The notes under the pieces were generated by a model that ran no database searches, was not told where the DNA came from, and was given only the letters and a program-made list of their open reading frames with translations. This document shows positions 31,052-40,124 of a stretch of 64,000 nucleotides of DNA, in pieces. Position numbers and translations under genes: made by a program. The stretch comes from Pseudaeromonas sp963677375 (GTDB lineage Bacteria > Pseudomonadota > Gammaproteobacteria > Enterobacterales > Aeromonadaceae), in the NCBI GenBank assembly GCA_963677375.2, contig CAXXIF010000009.1:1-64000 (forward strand), given 5' to 3'. Each line of letters begins with the position of its first letter. The first letter of the stretch is position 1.

Positions 31052-32245
31052 ATGACGAATACCATCAAGAAATTTCTGCATCTGGAGTCCGCTAGCGGGA
31101 TCATTCTGATCGTGGCGGCGGCCCTGGCCCTCGTATTGGCCAATTCCCCTTTGGCGCATTATTACCAGGCGTTTCTGGATATTGATATTCAGGTCCGCAT
31201 TGGGGCGCTGGATCTGCACAAGCCACTCTTTCTCTGGATCAACGATGGCTTGATGGCCATTTTTTTCCTGCTGATTGGTTTGGAAGTTAAACGGGAGATG
31301 ATTGACGGTGCTCTGTCGAGCCGCGAGCAAGCCATCTTCCCGGCAATTGCCGCTCTGGGTGGCATGTTGGCTCCAGCCCTGATTTATCTGCTGTTTAATC
31401 ATACTGATCCTGCTACCCGGAATGGCTGGGCGATCCCGGCGGCGACAGATATTGCATTTGCATTGGGGGTCATGGCGCTGCTGGGTAAGCGGGTGCCGAC
31501 CAGCCTGAAAGTGTTCCTGCTGGCCCTGGCGATCATCGATGACTTGGGAGTCATCCTAATCATTGCTCTGTTCTACACCTCGGAATTAAGTCTGTCGGCG
31601 TTGGCTGTTGCCGCGGCTGCGATTGGTCTGCTGTTCTGGATGAATCGTCGTGGTGTCGATCGGTTGTCGCTCTATCTGCTGGTCGGGACCGTACTCTGGG
31701 TGGCGGTCCTCAAGTCCGGAGTCCATGCCACACTGGCTGGTGTCATCGTGGGCTTCATGATCCCCAACCGCGGGCGTTGCTATGTCTCCCCGCTCAAACA
31801 TCTCGAACATAAGCTACACCCCTGGTCGTCCTATCTGATCCTGCCGCTGTTTGCCTTTGCCAACGCCGGGGTGTCGCTCGGCGGGGTGAGTCTCGCCAGT
31901 CTGGCAGGCCCAGTACCACTGGGCATCATGTTGGGATTGTTTATTGGCAAACCCTTGGGGATCTCGCTTATTAGCTGGATTGCGGTCCGGACTGGCATTG
32001 CTTGCCTGCCGCCGGGTATCCGTATGCGCCATATTATGGCCGTGAGTGTGCTGTGCGGTATCGGCTTTACCATGTCTATGTTTATCTCTTCACTGGCATT
32101 TCAGACTGGGGGCGTCGATTACTCGACCTTCTCCCGGCTCGGGATACTCGGCGGCTCGACAATTGCGGCTGTTCTGGGCTTCGTTTGCCTGCGTATTTCC
32201 CTCTCTTCCCATGGTTTAGGTAAGGTTCAGGCAGCCAAACGGTGA
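31052..32245 (+). CDS. nhaA: Na+/H+ antiporter NhaA
   Basis: A 397-residue inner-membrane antiporter that exports sodium in exchange for two protons, for salt and alkali tolerance. About 12 membrane helices are present. The ion-binding pair Asp163-Asp164 (AIIDDLG), Asp133 (PAATDIAF) and Lys in the C-terminal part are at E. coli numbers. The ATG at 31052 gives the family start; the frame opening at 30974 would add 26 unlikely residues. The 250-base leader (30804-31051) is AT-rich and holds no gene; NhaR sites may lie there. Confidence 0.95.
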   Translation: MTNTIKKFLHLESASGIILIVAAALALVLANSPLAHYYQAFLDIDIQVRIGALDLHKPLFLWINDGLMAIFFLLIGLEVKREMIDGALSSREQAIFPAIAALGGMLAPALIYLLFNHTDPATRNGWAIPAATDIAFALGVMALLGKRVPTSLKVFLLALAIIDDLGVILIIALFYTSELSLSALAVAAAAIGLLFWMNRRGVDRLSLYLLVGTVLWVAVLKSGVHATLAGVIVGFMIPNRGRCYVSPLKHLEHKLHPWSSYLILPLFAFANAGVSLGGVSLASLAGPVPLGIMLGLFIGKPLGISLISWIAVRTGIACLPPGIRMRHIMAVSVLCGIGFTMSMFISSLAFQTGGVDYSTFSRLGILGGSTIAAVLGFVCLRISLSSHGLGKVQAAKR

Positions 32246-32359
32246 ACTGTAGTAGGCTGGCTTCCCTCGAAGCCAGCCGCTGTGTCGCAACCGGAGCGTG
32301 GAATTGCAGCACGGACAGTGGCTTTGGCCTCTCGTTTTTTATCCCCGGGAAGGCAGCTT

Positions 32360-33292
32360 ATGTCCCATCTGAATTACAACCATCTTTATTACTTCTGGAT
32401 GACGCAAAAGAAAGGTTCGGTTACGGCCGCTGCCGAGGCGCTGTTTCTGACTCCGCAGACGGTGACCGGACAGATACGCCTGCTGGAACAACGGCTGGGA
32501 GGGCGTCTCTTCAAGCGCAAGGGGCGCCAGTTGGAAGCCAGTGAGCTGGGCCAGCTTATTTTTCAGTATGCAGACAAGATGTTTTCTCTCTCATACGAGA
32601 TGCTGGATATTGTCAATTATCGCAAGGAAAACCAGTTGCTGTTCGATGTCGGCATCGCCGATGCGCTCTCGAAACGACTGGCCAGCCGCGTGCTGTTATC
32701 CGCCATTCCGACCGATGGCTCTATTCATCTGCGCTGTTTCGAGTCGACCCATGAGCTGTTGCTTGAGCAGTTGAGCGAGCACAAGCTGGATATGATTTTA
32801 TCCGACTGCCCGGTGGACTCGGCGCAGCAGGGGGGCTTGCTATCGAAGAAGCTGGGGGAGTGCGGGGTTAGCTTTTTTTGCAAGGCTCCCATGCCAACCT
32901 CCCCATTTCCGACATGTTTGAATGAGCGCAAGTTATTGATCCCTGGCCGCCGTACCGCCATGGGGCGTCAGCTGACCCGCTGGTTTGAAGAGAAGGGGTT
33001 GTCGCCTCAGATCCTGGGCGAGTTTGATGACGCCGCTATGATGAAAGCCTTCGGTTTCTTCAATCAGGGTATCTTTGTGGCGCCCTCCATCTATCAAAGC
33101 GAGATCCTGGAAGGGGAAGAGGTAGAGCTGGTTGCCCAGACGCAGGATTTGAAAGAGGAATATTATGTGATCTTTGCCGAGCGGATGATCCAGCATCCGG
33201 CTGTGAAGATGATTTGTGAAAGTGACTACTCCTCCCTGTTCAGCGGCAAAGAGGATATCTCCCGCTTTAACCCTGCACCCTTGTCTATCTAG
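32360..33292 (+). CDS. nhaR: LysR-type regulator NhaR
   Basis: A 310-residue LysR regulator. The N-terminal winged helix MSHLNYNHLYYFWMTQKKGS, VTAAAEALFLTPQTVTGQIR is the NhaR start, and the effector domain ends near FSGKEDISRFNPAPLSI. NhaR activates nhaA in response to sodium. The ATG at 32360 has AAGG upstream; the frame opening at 32282 is not used. It lies 114 bases after nhaA in the same direction. Confidence 0.94.
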   Translation: MSHLNYNHLYYFWMTQKKGSVTAAAEALFLTPQTVTGQIRLLEQRLGGRLFKRKGRQLEASELGQLIFQYADKMFSLSYEMLDIVNYRKENQLLFDVGIADALSKRLASRVLLSAIPTDGSIHLRCFESTHELLLEQLSEHKLDMILSDCPVDSAQQGGLLSKKLGECGVSFFCKAPMPTSPFPTCLNERKLLIPGRRTAMGRQLTRWFEEKGLSPQILGEFDDAAMMKAFGFFNQGIFVAPSIYQSEILEGEEVELVAQTQDLKEEYYVIFAERMIQHPAVKMICESDYSSLFSGKEDISRFNPAPLSI

Positions 33293-33334
33293 CTGCTATA
33301 GTGCCGGGTAAGTGGGTCCACGCAGGATGGATGA

Positions 33335-33628
33335 ATGGATATTGAACTCATGCAAACCCAGGCCGGTCAGGCGGTGGGATTGTTAAAGGCGCTGGCTAAC
33401 GAGAACCGGCTGTTGATCTTGTGTCATCTGCAGGAGCGGGAGTTGTCGGTCGGTGAAATCAATGATTGTCTGGGTTTGAGTCAATCGGCACTCTCCCAGC
33501 ATTTGGCGATCCTGCGGCGGGATGGCCTAGTTTCAACGCGCAAGGCGGCACAAACGGTATTTTATTCGTTGAAGAGCGAGGAAGTGCGAGCCGTGATTGG
33601 CGTACTGCATGGCTTGTATTGTCGTTAA
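33335..33628 (+). CDS. ArsR-family regulator, possibly sulfide/persulfide-responsive (BigR/YgaV-like)
   Basis: A 97-residue winged-helix repressor. LLKALANENRLLILCHL and LSQSALSQHLAILRRDGLVSTRK are the ArsR/SmtB core. Cys30 in the helix LLILCHL and Cys96 in the C-terminal GLYCR are placed like the two redox cysteines of BigR, SqrR and YgaV, which form a tetrasulfide when sulfide is present. A third Cys45 is extra. There is no metal-binding ELCVC motif, so arsenic or zinc sensing is unlikely. No sulfide oxidation gene is next to it; it may run with nhaR. Confidence 0.8.
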   Translation: MDIELMQTQAGQAVGLLKALANENRLLILCHLQERELSVGEINDCLGLSQSALSQHLAILRRDGLVSTRKAAQTVFYSLKSEEVRAVIGVLHGLYCR

Positions 33629-33685
33629 AGCGTTTGGGTCGAGATAACTAGCAGCGAATGAGTGGCTGAATGGAAAGATAAAAAA

Positions 33686-33713
33686 AAACCGGCATAAGCC
33701 GGTTTCTTTTTTC
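33686..33713. terminator. bidirectional terminator between the ArsR gene and rpsT
   Basis: AAACCGGC pairs with GCCGGTTT around ATAA, with A residues before and CTTTTTT after. It serves both converging genes. Confidence 0.9.
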
Positions 33714-33729
33714 ATCGTAGAGCAACGTC

Positions 33730-33990
33730 TTACAGGGCCTTGATTTGGGCAGTCAGACGAGACTTATGACGAGCAGCCTTATTCTTGCTGATCAGGCCTT
33801 TGGTGGCCATGCGATCAAGAATAGGCTGAGCAGCTTCGAAAGCGGCTTGGGCAGTAGCCTTGTCACCGGCAGCGATGGCAGCAACTACTTTTTTAACGTA
33901 GGTGCGGGTCATAGAACGACGGCTGGCATTGTGCTTGCGGGCTTTTTCTGCCTGAATCGCGCGCTTCTTAGCAGATTTGATGTTAGCCAA
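33730..33990 (-). CDS. rpsT: 30S ribosomal protein S20
   Basis: An 86-residue basic protein with MANIKSAKKRAIQAEKARKH, the standard S20 start, and KNKAARHKSRLTAQIKAL at its end. It is transcribed away from murJ, with a 197-base divergent promoter region (33991-34187). The rpsT position beside murJ and ribF matches the E. coli rpsT-ribF-ileS region. Confidence 0.98.
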   Translation of the reverse strand: MANIKSAKKRAIQAEKARKHNASRRSMTRTYVKKVVAAIAAGDKATAQAAFEAAQPILDRMATKGLISKNKAARHKSRLTAQIKAL

Positions 33991-34187
33991 GGTAAAACTC
34001 CTAAAACTGTCTTAGCGAGTGTGCTGAAAAGGGTCAGAAATATGCCTTCTCAACCTGAGAATGTCAAATGGTTTGTGCAAATAACCACCGCGACCCTGTG
34101 CCTGTGGCGTGCGGGGAGGCAGGTCGTTAAACTGTCGGCCGATTTTAGCAGCTTTCACAGCGCAGTCACGGTTTTTGAGGAGTTATA

Positions 34188-35759
34188 GTGAGCAAGAAGC
34201 TGATCCGCTCTGGATTGTTGGTCTCAAGTGCAACCCTTGCCTCCCGGATACTCGGTTTGGTGCGGGATATTGTCATCGCCCATCTGCTGGGTGCCGGTGC
34301 GGCGGCGGATGTGTTTTTCTTTGCCAACCGGATTCCGAATTATCTGCGCCGTCTATTTGCCGATGGCGCCTTCAATCAGGCCTTCGTCCCTGTGATGACC
34401 GAATACAAGGCCAAGGGTGATAAGGAAGCCGTCCGTGAACTGCTCGCTGCTACTATGGGCACCTTGGGTGCCATCATTTCGGTGGTGACTGTGCTCGGCG
34501 TGCTGGGGTCGACTGTGTTGTCGGCGCTGTTTGGCTGGGGCTGGTTCATGGATTGGTGGCATGGGGGGCCGAACGCCGAGAAATTCGAGCTGGCCAGTCT
34601 GCTGCTGAAGATTACCTTTCCTTATCTCTGGTTTGTCACCTTCACTGCCATGTCGGGGGCCGTGCTCAACACCTTTGGCCGCTTCGGGGTCTCCTCCTTT
34701 ACGCCGACCTTCTTGAATGTTGTGCTGATCATAGTCGCGCTCTGGGTGGCGCCACAGATGAAAGAGCCGGAAGTTGGTCTGGCGATCGGTATCTTTATCG
34801 GTGGTTTGGTGCAGTTGTTGTATCAGATCCCCTACCTGATGCAGATGGGCATGCTGGTCTGGCCGAAGTGGGGCTGGCACCATCCCGGTGTCGTCAAGAT
34901 CCGGACCCTGATGATTCCGGCGCTGTTCGGGGTATCGGTTAGCCAGATCAATCTGATGATCAATACCATGCTGGCATCGTTTCTGGCCACCGGGGCCATC
35001 AGTTATCTCTACTATTCGGATCGTCTGCTGGAGTTCCCGCTGGGAATGTTTGCTGTCGCCATCAGCACCGTCATTCTGCCGGCTCTCTCCAAGGGACATG
35101 TGGATCAAGACCCGCAACGCTTCTCCGATACCATGGATTGGGGAGTGCGCATGGTGCTGTTTCTCGGGCTGCCTGCCATGGGCGGTATCATGGTGCTGCG
35201 TGAGCCCATTCTGCGGGTGCTGTTTATGCGCGGCGAGTTCGGTCCTCACGAAGTCGCGATGTCGGGAGCCAGCTTGTTGGCTTCAACCACCGGTTTGCTC
35301 TCCTTGATGTTGGCGCGCGTGCTGGCGCCGGGCTTTCATGCCCGTCAGGACACCAAGACCCCGGTGCGCTATGGCATCCACTCCATGGTGGCCAATATGA
35401 TCTTTAACTTCATTTTCATCTTTCTGACACCACTGGGCTACGTGGGACTGGCGTTGTCGACGGCGCTCTCGGGGACCGTGAATGCCGTCTCGCTGTTTCA
35501 GGGCCTCTACCGGCGTCATGTGTATCGTCCGGGCCGAAGTACCCTGTTTTTCATGCTGCGGCTGACCGGAGCCACTATCGCCATGTATCTGCTGCTCTGG
35601 TGGTTGAGTCCGTCTCTCGAAGTCTGGGTCAAGTGGTCCATGTGGCGCTCTGGGCTGGAGCTGGTGAAGCTGGTTTGTGTTGGTGGCGTCTGCTATCTGG
35701 GCTGTGCGGCTCTGTTGGGGATACGGCCTCGGGATCTGAAAACGGTCAACGAGGGCTGA
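34188..35759 (+). CDS. murJ: lipid II flippase MurJ
   Basis: A 523-residue inner-membrane protein with 14 predicted helices that flips the peptidoglycan precursor lipid II. The start SKKLIRSGLLVSSATLASRI, then LGLVRDIVIAHLLGAGAAAD, and the motif RRLFADGAFNQAFVPV are characteristic, as is LYYSDRLLEFPLGMFAVA. It begins with GTG at 34188 behind GAGGAG. Confidence 0.97.
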   Translation: MSKKLIRSGLLVSSATLASRILGLVRDIVIAHLLGAGAAADVFFFANRIPNYLRRLFADGAFNQAFVPVMTEYKAKGDKEAVRELLAATMGTLGAIISVVTVLGVLGSTVLSALFGWGWFMDWWHGGPNAEKFELASLLLKITFPYLWFVTFTAMSGAVLNTFGRFGVSSFTPTFLNVVLIIVALWVAPQMKEPEVGLAIGIFIGGLVQLLYQIPYLMQMGMLVWPKWGWHHPGVVKIRTLMIPALFGVSVSQINLMINTMLASFLATGAISYLYYSDRLLEFPLGMFAVAISTVILPALSKGHVDQDPQRFSDTMDWGVRMVLFLGLPAMGGIMVLREPILRVLFMRGEFGPHEVAMSGASLLASTTGLLSLMLARVLAPGFHARQDTKTPVRYGIHSMVANMIFNFIFIFLTPLGYVGLALSTALSGTVNAVSLFQGLYRRHVYRPGRSTLFFMLRLTGATIAMYLLLWWLSPSLEVWVKWSMWRSGLELVKLVCVGGVCYLGCAALLGIRPRDLKTVNEG

Positions 35760-35823
35760 AAGCCCGGGCGCTTCGTTATATAATCCGGCGATTTCACCGG
35801 CAAGGACAGGACATCAGGCCGCT

Positions 35824-36767
35824 ATGCAGTTGATCCGCGGTATCCATAATTTGCGCCCCGAACATCAGGGGTGTGTGCTGACGATTGGCAATTTTGATGG
35901 CGTACATCTGGGCCATCAGGCGGTATTGCGTCAGCTGCAAGCCAAGGCGCAGGCCATGGGGTTACCGGCCTGCGTCATGCTGTTCGAGCCACAACCCATG
36001 GAGTTGTTCGCCCGGGACGGCGCACCCGCCCGCTTGACGCGCTTGCGTGACAAGTACATGGCGCTCAAGGATCTCGGCCTGACCCGTCTGCTGTGCATCC
36101 GTTTTGGTCTCGAATTTGCCAATCTGGAGCCCGAGCTGTTCATCGAAGAGATACTGGTGCGTCGTCTCGGGGTCAAGTATCTGGTCATCGGGGATGATTT
36201 CTGCTTTGGCCGCGGACGCCGGGGTGACTTTGCCATGCTGCAGCAGGCGGGAGCGCGCTATGGTTTCGAAGTGGTCAGCACCCAGAGCTTTTGCGTCGCC
36301 GAACAACGGGTCAGCAGTACCCGGGTGCGGGAGGCATTGCGGGATGACCAGCTAGCCGAGGTGCATGCCATGCTGGGTGAACCTTATACCGTCAGTGGTC
36401 GTGTCGCCCATGGTGACAAGCTGGGGCGCACCATAGGTTTTCCCACCGCCAACCTGCATCTCAAGCGGCAGGTCGCGCCGGTCAGTGGCGTGTTTGCGTA
36501 GAAGTGTTATTTTCCGGCCACACCCATTATGGCGTGGCCAACGTGGGCACCCGTCCCACGGTAAACGGCCAACGGCCACAACTTGAAGTACATATTTTCG
36601 ATTTTTCGGGCGATCTCTATGGCCGACACCTGCGTGTCAGACTGTGCCATAAGCTTCGTGACGAGAAGAAGTTTGACTCTTTTGCCGCCCTGCATGCGCA
36701 GATCCGCGAGGATGCTGCCACGGCCCGCCGTTATTTCGGCCTCGCGGCAACCCCTATTGAATCATGA
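35824..36767 (+). pseudogene. ribF: bifunctional riboflavin kinase/FAD synthetase RibF, split by a one-base deletion
   Basis: The first frame (225 codons) has the FAD synthetase domain with TIGNFDGVHLGHQ and the start of the riboflavin kinase domain (VSGRVAHGDKLGRTIGFPTA), then ends in SGVFA at a TAG at 36499-36501. The rest of the kinase domain (VLFSGHTHYGVANVGTRP to the C terminus at 36767) follows in the next frame. Inserting one G before the TA at 36499 gives SGVFAVEVLFSG and a normal protein of about 314 residues. RibF is essential in E. coli, so a sequencing error is the likeliest cause. If real, FAD would need another source. Confidence 0.88.
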
Positions 36768-36782
36768 TGGAACCCAGGACTG

Positions 36783-39611
36783 ATGAGCGACTATAAACAT
36801 ACCCTGAATTTGCCGGAAACCCCGTTTCCGATGCGTGGCGATCTGGCCAAACGTGAGCCGGAAATGCTGAAAGCGTGGTATGAGCAGGATCTGTACGGCG
36901 TGATCCGTACGGCCAAGAAGGGCAAGAAGTCTTTCATTCTGCACGATGGCCCGCCCTACGCGAATGGCAACATTCACATCGGTCACTCGGTCAACAAGAT
37001 CCTCAAGGACATCATCATCAAGTCCAAGGGCATGGCGGGTTTCGACTCCCCCTATGTGCCGGGTTGGGATTGCCACGGCCTGCCTATCGAACTGAAGGTT
37101 GAAGGCTTGGTGGGGAAGCCGGGCGAGAAGGTCTCGGCCGCCGAGTTCCGCGCCGAGTGTCGCACCTATGCCAAGAGCCAGGTCGAAGCCCAGAAAGCTG
37201 ACTTCGTGCGGCTGGGAGTCTTGGGTGATTGGGATCACCCCTACCTGACCATGGACTTCAATACCGAAGCGAACATCATACGTTCGCTAGGCACCATCAT
37301 TCAGAACGGTCACCTGCACAAGGGCTCCAAGCCGGTGCACTGGTGTACCGATTGCGGTTCGGCACTGGCCGAAGCCGAAGTCGAATATTACGACAAGAGC
37401 TCGCCCTCCATCGATGTCCGTTTCAAGGCGGTGAATGAGGAGCAGGTTGCTGCGGCTTTTGATTGTGCGGATGGGCATCCGGGTCAAGGGCCACTGTCGG
37501 TGGTGATCTGGACCACAACGCCGTGGACGCTACCGGCCAACCGTGCCGTGGCACTGCATGCCGAACTGGACTACGCCCTGGTGCAGGTGGAAGGCGAACA
37601 AGCCGAGCGTCTGATCCTGGCAGAAGCCTTGGTCAAGGATGTGATGGATCGGGCCGGGATCAACCAGTATCACAATCTGGGCTATTGCAAGGGCGCCGAC
37701 CTGGAGCTGTTGCGCTTCCAGCATCCCTTCTACAGCTTTGATGTTCCCGTGGTCCTCGGCGAGCATGTGACCATAGAGTCTGGTACCGGCGCCGTGCATA
37801 CCGCGCCGGGCCATGGTCAGGAAGACTTTGTGGTCGGTCAGAAATATGGCCTCGAAGTGGCCAATCCGGTGGGAGGTAATGGTGTCTATCTGCCGGATAC
37901 CGAACGCTTTGCCGGTCAGCATGTGTTCAAGGCCAACGCCTCCGTGGTCGAAGTGCTCAAGGAAACTGGCGCTCTGCTGCATCATCAGGCGATCCAGCAC
38001 TCCTATCCCCATTGCTGGCGCCACAAGACCCCCATCATCTTCCGTGCTACCCCCCAGTGGTTTATCAGCATGGAACAGGCGGGTCTGCGTCAGAAGGCAC
38101 TGTCGGAAATCAAGGGCGTGAAGTGGATACCTGAGTGGGGTCAGAACCGCATTGAAGCCATGGTTGAGAACCGCCCTGACTGGTGTATCTCCCGGCAACG
38201 GACCTGGGGCGTACCCATTGCCCTGTTCGTGCACAAGGAGACCCAGGCGCTGCATCCTCGTTCCGTCGAACTGATGGAAGAGGTGGCCAAGCGCGTCGAG
38301 GTCTCCGGCATCCAGGCCTGGTGGGATCTGCAACCGGCCGAGCTGCTGGGGGACGAAGCGGCCCAGTATGACAAGGTGCCGGATACCCTGGACGTCTGGT
38401 TTGACTCCGGCTCGACTCACTCCTCGGTGGTGGGGGTACGCCCGGAATTCAACGGCCATGGCGCCGACATGTATCTGGAAGGGTCGGATCAACACCGTGG
38501 CTGGTTCATGTCCTCGCTGATGATCGGCGTGGCGATGAAGCATCAGGCTCCCTATAACCAGGTACTGACTCACGGCTTCACCGTGGATGGTCAGGGCCGC
38601 AAGATGTCCAAGTCGCTGGGCAACGTGGTCAGCCCGCAAGAGGTGATGAACAAGCTGGGTGCCGACATCCTGCGGCTGTGGGTGGCCTCCACCGATTACA
38701 CCGGCGAAATGACGGTCTCCGACGAGATCCTTAAGCGCTCCGCCGATGCCTATCGCCGTATCCGCAACACCGCCCGTTTCCTGCTGGCCAACCTCAATGG
38801 CTTCGATCCGCAGCAGCACATGGTGGCGGCTGACGATATGGTGGTGTTGGATCGCTGGGCCGTGGGCTGTGCCCTCAAGGCTCAGGAAGAGATCATCCAG
38901 GCCTATGCCGATTATGATTTCCATCTGGTGACCCAGAAGCTGATGCAATTCTGCTCGGTGGAGATGGGCTCCTTCTACCTGGATATCATCAAGGATCGTC
39001 AATACACCGCCAAGGCGGACAGTCTGGCCCGTCGCTCCTGCCAGAGCGCCTTGTATCTAATTTCCGAAGCCATGGTGCGCTGGATGGCGCCGATCATGAG
39101 CTTCACCGCGGATGAAATCTGGAAGCTGTTGCCGGGTGAGCGTAGCCAGTTCGTGTTCACCGAAGAGTGGTTCGAGGGCCTGTTTGGTCTCAACGACGGT
39201 GAAGCCATGGATGATGCCTACTGGGCGGATCTGCTGGCGGTACGCAGCGAAGTGAATAAGGCTCTGGAAGCCGCCCGTGCCGACAAGCGCATTGGCAGCT
39301 CTTTGCAGGCGGAGGTGACTCTGTATGCCGAACCAGCACTGGCCGAGAAACTGGTGCGCCTGGGTAACGAATTACGCTTCGTGCTGATCACCTCGCAAGC
39401 CGCGGTAGAAACCGTCACTGCGGCACCGGCCGGTGCTCAGGCCACCGAGCTGGCAGGCCTGTGGCTGCAGGTCTCCGCCTCTGAAGCGGCCAAGTGCGAG
39501 CGTTGCTGGCACCATGTCGCCGATGTCGGCACAGTGGCGGGTCATGAGGCCATCTGTGGCCGCTGCGTGACCAATGTTGATGGTGATGGCGAAACGCGAG
39601 CGTTTGCATGA
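36783..39611 (+). CDS. ileS: isoleucyl-tRNA synthetase
   Basis: A 942-residue class I synthetase. The HIGH motif is in PYANGNIHIGHSVNK and KMSKS is in GRKMSKSLGNVV. The editing domain lies in between and contains WTTTPWTLPANRA. The C-terminal zinc site has CERCWHH and CGRCVTN. The length is normal (E. coli 938). The ATGA at the end overlaps the lspA start by four bases. Confidence 0.98.
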   Translation: MSDYKHTLNLPETPFPMRGDLAKREPEMLKAWYEQDLYGVIRTAKKGKKSFILHDGPPYANGNIHIGHSVNKILKDIIIKSKGMAGFDSPYVPGWDCHGLPIELKVEGLVGKPGEKVSAAEFRAECRTYAKSQVEAQKADFVRLGVLGDWDHPYLTMDFNTEANIIRSLGTIIQNGHLHKGSKPVHWCTDCGSALAEAEVEYYDKSSPSIDVRFKAVNEEQVAAAFDCADGHPGQGPLSVVIWTTTPWTLPANRAVALHAELDYALVQVEGEQAERLILAEALVKDVMDRAGINQYHNLGYCKGADLELLRFQHPFYSFDVPVVLGEHVTIESGTGAVHTAPGHGQEDFVVGQKYGLEVANPVGGNGVYLPDTERFAGQHVFKANASVVEVLKETGALLHHQAIQHSYPHCWRHKTPIIFRATPQWFISMEQAGLRQKALSEIKGVKWIPEWGQNRIEAMVENRPDWCISRQRTWGVPIALFVHKETQALHPRSVELMEEVAKRVEVSGIQAWWDLQPAELLGDEAAQYDKVPDTLDVWFDSGSTHSSVVGVRPEFNGHGADMYLEGSDQHRGWFMSSLMIGVAMKHQAPYNQVLTHGFTVDGQGRKMSKSLGNVVSPQEVMNKLGADILRLWVASTDYTGEMTVSDEILKRSADAYRRIRNTARFLLANLNGFDPQQHMVAADDMVVLDRWAVGCALKAQEEIIQAYADYDFHLVTQKLMQFCSVEMGSFYLDIIKDRQYTAKADSLARRSCQSALYLISEAMVRWMAPIMSFTADEIWKLLPGERSQFVFTEEWFEGLFGLNDGEAMDDAYWADLLAVRSEVNKALEAARADKRIGSSLQAEVTLYAEPALAEKLVRLGNELRFVLITSQAAVETVTAAPAGAQATELAGLWLQVSASEAAKCERCWHHVADVGTVAGHEAICGRCVTNVDGDGETRAFA

Positions 39612-40123
39612 TGTGGCCAAACTGGAAACAAAGTGGCCTGCGTTGGCTGTGGCTGGCGCTGGTGGTCATACTGCTGGACCAGCTGAGCAAACTGGCGATC
39701 CTTCATGGGCTGCCTTACGGCGGCCCCGGGATCAAGGTATTGCCCTTCTTCAATATCGTCCACGTCTATAACACAGGGGCGGCATTCAGCTTCCTGGCGG
39801 ATCAACCGGGTTGGCAGCGCTGGTTCTTCGCGCTGTTTGCCATCGGCGTCTCCGGTGCCATGACAGTCGCCCTGCGTCGTCAGGCGGCGAGCCAACTCTG
39901 GCTCAACCTGGCCTTCGTGCTGGTGATCGGCGGGGCGCTCGGCAATCTCATCGACCGCCTGGCGTATGGCCATGTGGTCGACTTCCTGCTGTTCTACGGT
40001 TACGGCTATTTCTTTCCGGCGTTCAATCTGGCGGACTGTGCCATCACGGTGGGCGCGGCCATGATAGTGCTGGATGGCTTGCGCAAGAAACCGGCGGCGC
40101 CGACCGAGCAGAAGGCGGGATAA
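39608..40123 (+). CDS. lspA: lipoprotein signal peptidase
   Basis: A 171-residue inner-membrane aspartyl protease that cleaves the signal peptide of prolipoproteins, such as the family 3 glycosidase encoded at 51616. It has four membrane helices and catalytic Asp125 (GHVVDF) and Asp143 (NLADCA), with GGALGNLIDR between. The stop is followed by ispH after one base; fkpB, which lies between them in E. coli, is absent. Confidence 0.97.
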   Translation: MMWPNWKQSGLRWLWLALVVILLDQLSKLAILHGLPYGGPGIKVLPFFNIVHVYNTGAAFSFLADQPGWQRWFFALFAIGVSGAMTVALRRQAASQLWLNLAFVLVIGGALGNLIDRLAYGHVVDFLLFYGYGYFFPAFNLADCAITVGAAMIVLDGLRKKPAAPTEQKAG

Positions 40124-40124
40124 G

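Noticed and set aside
37530..39002. A 490-codon minus-strand frame opposite ileS
   Set aside because: ileS is complete with HIGH, KMSKS and zinc motifs; the opposite frame has no recognisable domain.
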